In this document: one piece after another, positions 1-4,777 of the stretch
How positions within the stretch are numbered: position 1 is the first letter of the stretch
Layout: each line of letters starts with the position of its first letter
Source of the DNA: an uncultured Clostridia bacterium
Lineage (GTDB): Bacteria > Bacillota > Clostridia > HGM11514
NCBI GenBank assembly: GCA_934489915.1
Contig: CAKSSZ010000108.1
Location: 1-5,738, forward strand
Direction of reading: 5' to 3'
Length of the DNA: 5,738 bases
Translations under genes and position numbers: made by a program
Notes under the pieces: generated by a model
Database searches by the model: none
What the model was told of the DNA's origin: nothing
Seen by the model: only the letters and a program-made list of their open reading frames with translations

Positions 1-338
1 TCTCCGTCTGGCGCAAATATCGGGAACCCTTGCTGGAAGGAACCCTGGTTCCCTGCGCACCGGAGGCAAATTTTACCAAGATATCCGCCCAAAAGGGGCT
101 GTCGCTGGTCACCGTGCTTTATGAGGACAAGGTGGCGCAGGTGCCCAAGGCTTGCCGCACCCTTGCCATCATCAACGCCAAAGGCGACGATGAAATTCTC
201 TTAGACGCCCCCATTAACGAAACCCGCTGGGCAATCATTTATGACTGTACCGGGAATATCACCGAGGAACATTCCCTGACCCTCAACGGCATTTCACGGC
301 TGACCGTACCCGTTTCCGGCATGGTGGAAATTGTATAA
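1..338 (+). CDS. 3' end of an unidentified protein, possibly the C-terminal beta domain of a glycoside hydrolase-like enzyme
   Basis: The reading frame is open from base 3 (Ser-Val-Trp-Arg-Lys-Tyr-Arg-Glu-Pro) to a TAA stop at 336-338, giving about 111 residues of a protein that starts outside the window. A TTG at 30 could be read as a start, but the frame continues upstream with sensible residues and no Shine-Dalgarno precedes it, so I treat the gene as 5'-truncated by the window edge. The visible part alternates hydrophobic and polar residues and has Gly/Asn turns (DCTGN, LNGIS, PVSGMVEIV), as in an all-beta C-terminal domain. The ending resembles the terminal beta-sandwich of alpha-galactosidase-like (GH36 and similar) enzymes, but no catalytic region is present, so this is only a guess. 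It is tail-to-tail with spoVAE, with 16 bp between the two stops and no obvious terminator. Confidence 0.7.
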   Translation, partial: SVWRKYREPLLEGTLVPCAPEANFTKISAQKGLSLVTVLYEDKVAQVPKACRTLAIINAKGDDEILLDAPINETRWAIIYDCTGNITEEHSLTLNGISRLTVPVSGMVEIV

Positions 339-354
339 TGCCCATGGCGCCTCT

Positions 355-711
355 CTACCGCTTTGCCCCGGGGCGGAAGATCACCGCCGCCAGCCAACCG
401 AAAATGACCGCCGCCGCAATCCCCCCGGCAGCAGCCGTCAGCCCGCCGGTAAACACTCCCAGCAGCCCCTTCTCCCCGACCGCCTTCCAGGCACCCTTGA
501 CCAGGGTATACCCAAAGCCGGAGATGGGAACCGTCGCCCCCGCTCCGGCAAATTGCACCACCGGCTCGTAAAGCCCAAACGCCGTCAGCACCGCCCCGGC
601 CATCACAAAGCCGGTCAGAATCCGTGCAGGGGTGAGCTTGGTGTAATCGATCAGCAGCTGCCCCACTACGCAAATCAGCCCGCCTACTACAAACGCTTTG
701 ATGTAATCCAT
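355..711 (-). CDS. spoVAE: Stage V sporulation protein AE (SpoVAEb type), membrane component of the DPA channel
   Basis: The product is 118 residues, the normal size for SpoVAE/SpoVAEb. It is hydrophobic and matches the family throughout: MDYIKAFVVGG at the N-terminus, LTPARIL at 26-32, GLYEPVVQFAGAGATVP at 46-62, GFGY at 65-68, EKGLLGVFTGG at 80-90, and a Lys/Arg-ending tail after the last membrane segment. Membrane helices are likely at about 5-21, 31-47 and 86-112. In Bacillus, SpoVA proteins move Ca-dipicolinic acid into the forespore and release it at germination, acting in the inner spore membrane. The open frame extends upstream to 873, but ATG at 709-711 is the start by homology and has GGAG (719-722) seven bases before it. 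Family members usually sit beside spoVAC and spoVAD. Here the upstream neighbour is sir2, 258 bp away, so the gene is separated from its usual partners. The stop is TAG. Confidence 0.93.
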   Translation of the reverse strand: MDYIKAFVVGGLICVVGQLLIDYTKLTPARILTGFVMAGAVLTAFGLYEPVVQFAGAGATVPISGFGYTLVKGAWKAVGEKGLLGVFTGGLTAAAGGIAAAVIFGWLAAVIFRPGAKR

Positions 712-969
712 TTTACCGCTCCGTTCCGCCGCCCTGCGCCCGGCAAAAGGATAAGGAACCCTCTCATCCGCAGGGAACCGTGACTGAGAGATGAAAACAG
801 AACGGGAGCAAACCCACGCTTTCCGCCTGCACGGTGCAGCAAGCCCTCGCCTGCCTTCCGCACAATGCAGCAAAACGCCCGTTGCCCCCGAACCAATCGG
901 TTCCTCTCATAAAAAGCATCCCCGTTTTTTTGCAATCTATACGGTCAATTTCAAATCAACCCGCAGCGG
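712..969 (-). other. 258-bp spacer between sir2 and spoVAE, no gene recognised
   Basis: No convincing gene is seen on either strand. The short frames here lack homology and good ribosome binding sites, and the sequence does not resemble a spoVAD remnant. On the - strand, a weak resemblance to a forespore (sigma-G-like) promoter is present: CGTATA at 938-943, a 17-bp spacer, and GATGCTT at 914-920. This would leave a leader of nearly 200 nt before spoVAE. A small inverted repeat, GAACC-AATC-GGTTC, lies at 890-903. There is no hairpin plus T-run convincing enough to call a sir2 terminator, so sir2 to spoVAE read-through remains possible. Confidence 0.4.
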
Positions 970-1722
970 TCAACGGCAAAACTCCCCCAGCTCCTCCATC
1001 ACCGCCGTCATCACCTGTCCGATCTTCCCCCGCAGGATCAGGTCGGCGCGGCTGTCAAACGGGGTCGCATCCCGGTTGATCATCACCAAATGCGCCCCGC
1101 CGAAATACAAGGCCAAGCTGTTGGCAGGGCTGACCGCAAGAGAGGTACCGCCCACAATCAGCAAATCCGCCTGCCGTACCAGCTCCACAGCGTCCGACAG
1201 TACCCGGTCGTCCAGCCGTTCCCCATATAAGGTCACCTCCGGCTTCATCACGCCGCCGCAGGAGGGGCAGCGGGGGATTTCCCCTCGGGCAATTTCCTCC
1301 CGCACCCAAGCGTCACCCGCCAGCCCACAGGAAGGACAGGAAAACCGCCCCGCATTCCCGTGCAGTTCCAGCACCCGCCGACTCCCCGCCGCCTGGTGCA
1401 GGCCGTCAATATTTTGGGTGATCACTCCCTGGAGCAGCCCCCGCCGCTCCAGCTCCGCTAATGCCAGGTGCGCCGGGTTGGGCTTTGCCTCTGTCAGAAA
1501 AAACCGCCGGTAAAAATCGTAAAACACCCCCGGCTGCTCTATAAAAAAATCATGGCTCAAAATCACCTCAGGCGACACCCCGTATTCCTTGACCGTGTGA
1601 TAAATACCGTCCTCGCTCCGATAATCCTTCATGCCGCTCTCGGTAGAAACCCCCGCCCCGCCGAAAAACGCCGCGCACCGGCTCTCCCGCAGCCATGCCG
1701 CAAGCTGCTTCACATCTTCCAT
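970..1722 (-). CDS. cobB: Sir2-family NAD-dependent protein deacylase (sirtuin)
   Basis: This is a 250-residue bacterial sirtuin of normal length. Sirtuins remove acetyl or other acyl groups from lysines, consuming NAD and producing nicotinamide and O-acyl-ADP-ribose in the cytoplasm. Visible motifs, in order: the NAD-binding loop GGAGVSTESG (21-30); TQNIDGLHQ (102-110); the catalytic His121 in ELHG; a zinc ribbon of Cys129/Cys132 and Cys152/Cys155; GGTSLAVSPA (191-200); and NRD (216-218) of the Rossmann fold. The usual loop after SG, written IPDFR in most sirtuins, is MKDYR (31-35) here, and VVxFGE is VTLYGE. The ATG at 1720-1722 is chosen because GGAGG (1731-1735) lies eight bases upstream; the other nearby ATG (1728-1730) is out of frame. 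Directly upstream is the degenerate repeat array, which leaves no room for a conventional promoter close to the gene. The symbol is a family-level name; the natural substrate is unknown. Confidence 0.95.
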   Translation of the reverse strand: MEDVKQLAAWLRESRCAAFFGGAGVSTESGMKDYRSEDGIYHTVKEYGVSPEVILSHDFFIEQPGVFYDFYRRFFLTEAKPNPAHLALAELERRGLLQGVITQNIDGLHQAAGSRRVLELHGNAGRFSCPSCGLAGDAWVREEIARGEIPRCPSCGGVMKPEVTLYGERLDDRVLSDAVELVRQADLLIVGGTSLAVSPANSLALYFGGAHLVMINRDATPFDSRADLILRGKIGQVMTAVMEELGEFCR

Positions 1723-1740
1723 GTCCGCATCCTCCGTTTC

Positions 1741-1987
1741 CTTTCCGCTGCCCCACAGGCACCAGCTTTCTCATTCCGCTTTCGCCCCGCAGGAAGCAGG
1801 TTTTCGTCACGCTTTCCCCCGCCTCACGGGCAGCGGGTTTTCGTCACGCTTTCGCCCCGCCCCACAGGCACCAGCTTTCTCATTCCGCTTTCGCCCCACG
1901 GGCAGCGGGTTTTCGTCGCGCTTTCCTCTGCCCCGCAGGAAGCGGGTTTTCGTCACGCTTTCCTCTGCCCCGCAGGAAGCAGGCTTT
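1741..1987. repeat. Array of about seven degenerate 33-39-bp tandem repeats (REP-like) beside the RAYT gene
   Basis: I read units beginning with CTTTCC/CTTTCG at 1741, 1779, 1812, 1849, 1888, 1921 and 1958 (the last one partial). Unit lengths are about 38, 33, 37, 39, 33, 37 and 30 bp. Three sub-types alternate: GCAGGAAGCRGGTTTTCGTC (units 2, 6 and 7, the last diverging after the GCAGG), ACGGGCAGCGGGTTTTCGTC (units 3 and 5) and ACAGGCACCAGCTTTCTCAT (units 1 and 4). Unit 6 has a perfect CCCGC-AGGAA-GCGGG hairpin; units 2 and 7 keep it with one G-U pair when read as - strand RNA. Because units are not multiples of three, the short frames here (strings such as KRDENPLP on the - strand) shift from unit to unit and are not coding. 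The array begins at the RAYT stop codon and ends next to the sir2 ribosome binding site. The similarity to REP elements is inferred from the neighbouring transposase; copy number elsewhere in the genome is unknown. Confidence 0.85.
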
Positions 1988-2756
1988 ATAATAAGAAGGA
2001 CTCCATTTGCCCCTGCGCCCGTTGCCGGGGCTGCTCTGCCGCCGTTTGGTTACACCGGGCAATCACACTTCTGGAAAGCCCCGTAGCCGCCTCCAACTGC
2101 CCGATGGAAAACCGCTCCCGCAGCTGTCGCAAGGCTTCGTCCCGCGATCCCTTGTCCAGCTCTCTTAGGGAGTCGATCTCCCGTTCCCGACAATATGCGT
2201 CCACCTGCGCCTTGACCTGCCGTGGGGTCAGCTTGCCGCTGGGACGGATGGTAAAATCCTGCTCCTCCCGCTCCTGATGGAAGGCAACAAACCCGCCGGG
2301 GAACCATTCCTCCCGCCGCACCGTGAAGGAATCCCCGCCGGAATAGCTGCTGTACGGGTACGCCCCAACCTCCTTGCACAGTCCCGCCCGCAGGGGCGCC
2401 TGATGGATATAACGCACCAAATGTGCTCCGTCCCCATCCTGCACAGGGGAGGCAAGGTACCGCCCCTCCGCCACGCTCCCCCGCCGGTGGTGCCGGCGGT
2501 TATACCAGCCTGCATAGCGGGTCAGCAGACGGCGGATCAGGTCAGGCAATGCCCCCTCCTGCTCTTCCTCCAAAAACAGCTGTATCTCATGGGGCAGCAA
2601 GCAGTAAGCATAAACCGCAAACCCCTCTGCACACAGCCTTAATTGAGAACAAAAATAAGAATACTCCTCCGCCGACCGGAACCCCGCCGATTCCAGCAGC
2701 CGGATCACCACATGATATTGCCCGTTGGGACTAACCCTTCTTGTCGGTCTGCTCAA
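1986..2756 (-). CDS. REP-associated tyrosine transposase (RAYT/Y1_Tnp)-like protein with altered HUH motif
   Basis: RAYTs are single-strand DNA nucleases of the IS200-type HUH superfamily that process REP sequences. Family hallmarks seen (numbered from the TTG start, 256 residues): NGQYHVVIR (11-19), FAVYAYCLLP (46-55), WYNRR (84-88), EGRY (97-100), and YIHQAPLRAGL (116-126), matching the usual YIHxNPVxAGL. Tyr116 aligns with the catalytic tyrosine of E. coli TnpA-REP. A helix-turn-helix-like segment follows at 216-235 (FSIGQLEAATGLSRSVIARC), as in longer family members. The metal-binding His-hydrophobic-His, expected just after YAYCLxx, reads Glu57-Ile58-Gln59, so the nuclease may be inactive. 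I chose TTG at 2754-2756 because GGGGGTGG (2762-2769) lies five bases upstream and it places the YH motif at the usual distance; ATG at 2769-2771 is the alternative (261 residues). The frame is intact, with no sign of decay by stops or shifts. Confidence 0.85.
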   Translation of the reverse strand: MSRPTRRVSPNGQYHVVIRLLESAGFRSAEEYSYFCSQLRLCAEGFAVYAYCLLPHEIQLFLEEEQEGALPDLIRRLLTRYAGWYNRRHHRRGSVAEGRYLASPVQDGDGAHLVRYIHQAPLRAGLCKEVGAYPYSSYSGGDSFTVRREEWFPGGFVAFHQEREEQDFTIRPSGKLTPRQVKAQVDAYCREREIDSLRELDKGSRDEALRQLRERFSIGQLEAATGLSRSVIARCNQTAAEQPRQRAQGQMESFLL

Positions 2757-2788
2757 AGCAGCCACCCCCATTTTTCATTCTTTTCTTT

Positions 2789-2817
2789 ATTATACCAAAT
2801 CCGCCGTCCGTTGTCAA
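2789..2817 (-). promoter_or_regulatory. Sigma-A promoter of the RAYT-like gene, perfect consensus
   Basis: On the - strand, TTGACA (2812-2817) and TATAAT (2789-2794) are separated by exactly 17 bp. Both boxes match the vegetative consensus at all six positions. The predicted transcript would start near 2782, about 11 nt before the upstream ATG and about 26 nt before the TTG that carries the Shine-Dalgarno. It lies between birA's stop (2848-2850) and the RAYT gene. Confidence 0.85.
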
Positions 2818-2847
2818 GGAAGGAATCCGTCCCCAATCGTATCTTTT

Positions 2848-3819
2848 TTATTCCGCATATCCAAACAGCCCCCGCACGGAAACCTCTCCCGCACCTACCG
2901 TCCTGCGGCTGCCGTCCGGCAGCTCCACCACCAGCTCGCCGTTTTCGGTCACCTCCACCGCCCGGGCGGCATATTCCCCGGCAACCGAGCAAACCCGCAC
3001 CTCCCGGTGTAAGGTCACGCACCGCTCCCGGTATTCCGCCATGGGGAACGCCCCCCGGAACAGCAGCTCCTCATACTCCTCCAGCCGATTGCAAACCGCC
3101 GCCGCCAATGCGTTCCGATCCCATGCCCGCCCGGTTGCCTGCCGCAGAGAAATCCCCTTTTGGGAAAGCTCCTCCGGGAATGCTTCCTGGTTCACGTTGA
3201 TCCCGATCCCAATGACCACATGCACAATCCGCTCCGCCTCCGCCTGCATTTCTGCCAGAATCCCGCAAAGCTTCTTTCCCTCCAGCACAATGTCATTGGG
3301 CCATTTGATCATCGCATGCACCCCGGTTACGTCCTCAATCCCACGGCAAACCGCCAGCCCGGCACACAGGGTCAGCCCCATCACCTGCATCGGGGGTAGG
3401 GCGGGGTATTGGAGGACAGACATAAACAGCCCCTCCCCCATGGGTGAGTCCCACGTCCTGCCCAGCCGCCCTCTGCCCTGTAACTGCCGCTCCGCACAAA
3501 AAACCGCCCCGTCTCCCGCCTGACCGCTCTGCTCCCTCGCCCGGTCATTGGTGGAGGAAACCGTCGCCCCTATGTAAATTTCCCGCCCAACGGTGCGGGT
3601 GGTCAAATGGCGGGTGATGGCGGCAGCGTCCAAATACCCCCGCCGCAGCGCATACCCTCTCCCCGGAGCGGAGGTGATTTCATACCCCGCCTCCCGCAGA
3701 CGGTTCACGTGCTTCCAAACCGCCGAGCGGCTCACCCCCATCTCCCGGCTCAGCGCCTGCCCGGAGCAGCCCTCCGGGGACTGCTGCAGCAAGGCAAGTA
3801 AACGTGCTTCAAGCTTCAT
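2848..3819 (-). CDS. birA: Biotin--[acetyl-CoA carboxylase] ligase and biotin operon repressor BirA
   Basis: This is a 323-residue, full-length bifunctional (group II) BirA. The enzyme activates biotin to biotinyl-5'-AMP and attaches it to the carrier lysine of biotin-dependent carboxylases; the holo-form represses biotin genes. Residues 1-62 form a winged helix (GVSRSAVWKHVNRLREAGYEI, then GRGYAL). The catalytic domain has SSTND (88-92), the biotinyl-AMP loop GRGRLGRTW (115-123), KWPND (172-176), the active-site lysine in GKKLCGIL (181-188) and GIGINVN (204-210). The small C-terminal SH3-like domain follows (about 270-320). The start ATG (3817-3819) lies inside the 3' end of truA, 11 nt overlapping, with AGGAG (3826-3830) six bases upstream, which suggests translational coupling. 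No terminator hairpin is visible after the TAA stop. Confidence 0.96.
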   Translation of the reverse strand: MKLEARLLALLQQSPEGCSGQALSREMGVSRSAVWKHVNRLREAGYEITSAPGRGYALRRGYLDAAAITRHLTTRTVGREIYIGATVSSTNDRAREQSGQAGDGAVFCAERQLQGRGRLGRTWDSPMGEGLFMSVLQYPALPPMQVMGLTLCAGLAVCRGIEDVTGVHAMIKWPNDIVLEGKKLCGILAEMQAEAERIVHVVIGIGINVNQEAFPEELSQKGISLRQATGRAWDRNALAAAVCNRLEEYEELLFRGAFPMAEYRERCVTLHREVRVCSVAGEYAARAVEVTENGELVVELPDGSRRTVGAGEVSVRGLFGYAE

Positions 3820-4573
3820 TCTTTTCTCCTCCCTCCGGATATTCCACCTGCAGTAAGGTCAAGCCACAGGCGGGCATGAGCCGCCCTGCCTGCGACCGAT
3901 CCTTCGCCGCTAAGAGAGCGGGAATACTGTCCTCCGCCCTCGTCCCTTCTCCGATCTCCACCAGCGTCCCCGCCAGAATCCGCACCATGTGATACAAAAA
4001 TCCGTCCCCCGTTACCTGCAATTGCAGCTCCTGCCCCCGCCGGGTGAGCTTGCATGCATAGACGGTGCGCACCGTTGATTTTTTCGGCCGCTTCACAGCG
4101 CAAAAGGACTGGAAATCATGCCGCCCCACACAGGCAAGCACCGCCCGCTCCATGGCGTCTACCTGTAGCGCAGGGGAAACGCTTGTGAGAAAATGCCGCT
4201 CCATCACCGGCAGCCGCTCCCCCAAATACATCCGATAGCAGTAGGTTTTCCGCAAGGCGTTTAACCGGCTGTGGAACCGCAGCGGTACTTCCTCCGCCGC
4301 CACCAGTCGGATATCCTCCGGCAGATAGGCATTGCATGCCGTTAACATCTCCGTCGGGGTTTTCTCGGTTTCCGCCTTAAAATTGGCAGTCTGCCCCAGG
4401 GCGTGTACCCCTGCGTCCGTCCTGCCGGAGCCGCAGAGCGTTATGGGCTGCTCCAGCAGCCGGCTCAATACCCCCTCGATTTTCCCTGCAACCGTTTTCT
4501 CCGTGTTCCCCTGCCGCTGCCAGCCCCGGTACCGGGTTCCTTCATATTCTATGATCAGTTTAAAATTCCGCAT
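3809..4573 (-). CDS. truA: tRNA pseudouridine(38-40) synthase TruA
   Basis: TruA converts uridines 38-40 in the tRNA anticodon stem-loop to pseudouridine. The 254-residue product matches the family over its full length: YEGTRYRGWQRQ (10-21), the catalytic motif GRTDAGVHA (50-58) with nucleophile Asp53, FHSRLNALRKTYCYR (100-114), GRHDFQSFCA (150-159), GFLYHMVRILAG (191-202) and a C-terminal ACGLTLLQVEYP (235-246). The frame is open further upstream, to 4630, but ATG at 4571-4573 is preferred because GGAGG (4580-4584) is six bases away and MRNFKLIIEYEG is the usual N-terminus. An adjacent in-frame ATG at 4574-4576 would add one Met. It is the first gene of a probable truA-birA operon and is divergent from uvrB. 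Confidence 0.96.
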   Translation of the reverse strand: MRNFKLIIEYEGTRYRGWQRQGNTEKTVAGKIEGVLSRLLEQPITLCGSGRTDAGVHALGQTANFKAETEKTPTEMLTACNAYLPEDIRLVAAEEVPLRFHSRLNALRKTYCYRMYLGERLPVMERHFLTSVSPALQVDAMERAVLACVGRHDFQSFCAVKRPKKSTVRTVYACKLTRRGQELQLQVTGDGFLYHMVRILAGTLVEIGEGTRAEDSIPALLAAKDRSQAGRLMPACGLTLLQVEYPEGGEKNEA

Positions 4574-4601
4574 CATTGCCCTCCGGTCAGCTTCTCCTTT
4601 T

Positions 4602-4630
4602 ATCATATCACATTTTCCCCCGAAAATCAA
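4602..4630 (-). promoter_or_regulatory. truA: Sigma-A promoter for truA-birA
   Basis: On the - strand, TTGATT (4625-4630) and TATGAT (4602-4607) are separated by 17 bp. Each box deviates from consensus only slightly. A start near 4595 would give a leader of roughly 20 nt that contains the truA GGAGG. It is placed correctly for an operon promoter and faces away from uvrB. Confidence 0.75.
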
Positions 4631-4662
4631 GAGAACTCCCCCTCACCCCCGCACCGTAGGAC

Positions 4663-4688
4663 AAAAAAATTTATTTTTTTCAAAAAAA
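4663..4688 (+). promoter_or_regulatory. uvrB: A/T tract resembling an UP element upstream of the uvrB promoter
   Basis: An A7 run, TTTATT, a further T-run, a single C and a second A7 run occupy 4663-4688, ending four bases before the -35 box of the uvrB promoter. The order A-run, T-run, short spacer, A-run matches the known RNA polymerase alpha-CTD UP-element pattern. It stands out in otherwise GC-rich surroundings. A T-rich stretch without a GC stem is unlikely to be an intrinsic terminator. Confidence 0.5.
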
Positions 4689-4691
4689 CCG

Positions 4692-4720
4692 TTGCATATT
4701 CGGCGAAATGTTGATAAAAT
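4692..4720 (+). promoter_or_regulatory. uvrB: Sigma-A promoter for uvrB
   Basis: TTGCAT (4692-4697) and TAAAAT (4715-4720) are 17 bp apart, giving a leader of about 50 nt. A second, weaker pairing, TTGATA (4711-4716) with TATTGT (4733-4738) at 16 bp, is also possible. No GAAC-N4-GTTC LexA box is visible around it. A short inverted repeat, TTCG-G-CGAA (4699-4707), lies in the spacer. Confidence 0.65.
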
Positions 4721-4777
4721 ATAAGGATAGGATATTGTGTACCAAGGAATTATTTCCGGGCAGAAGGGAGCGAGGAG

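Noticed and set aside
687..935. 82-codon - strand frame in the sir2-spoVAE spacer
   Set aside because: It starts with TTG without a good ribosome binding site, overlaps the spoVAE start in another frame and resembles nothing known.
905..945. Terminator between sir2 and spoVAE (A-run and T-run around 911-930)
   Set aside because: The possible stem is either A/T only or three base pairs with a long loop; there is no GC-rich stem next to the T-run.
791..1513. Long + strand open frame (240 codons) opposite sir2
   Set aside because: It lies antisense to an unmistakable sirtuin, has low-complexity Ser/Arg/Pro composition and no family motifs. Such shadows are common in GC-rich sequence.
1741..1987. 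CRISPR array
   Set aside because: Units are contiguous and degenerate with no unique spacers between identical repeats, and no cas gene is nearby.
1468..2277. Long + strand open frame across the repeats and opposite the RAYT gene
   Set aside because: It spans the sir2 5' end, the repeat array and the RAYT 3' end; its repeated PAPQA/RFSSRF strings come from the DNA repeats and it has no ribosome binding site.
2741..3523. Long + strand open frame (260 codons) opposite birA
   Set aside because: It is Ser/Pro/Arg-rich shadow coding of a clear birA gene with no recognisable domain.
4663..4680. A7-TTTA-T7 as a bidirectional terminator between truA and uvrB
   Set aside because: Both genes diverge from this region, so no transcript of this window needs to end here, and the stem would be A/T only. 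The position just upstream of a -35 box fits an UP element better.
4692..4777. LexA/SOS operator in front of uvrB
   Set aside because: No GAAC-N4-GTTC or close variant is present; TTCG-G-CGAA has only four-base arms and the wrong spacing.
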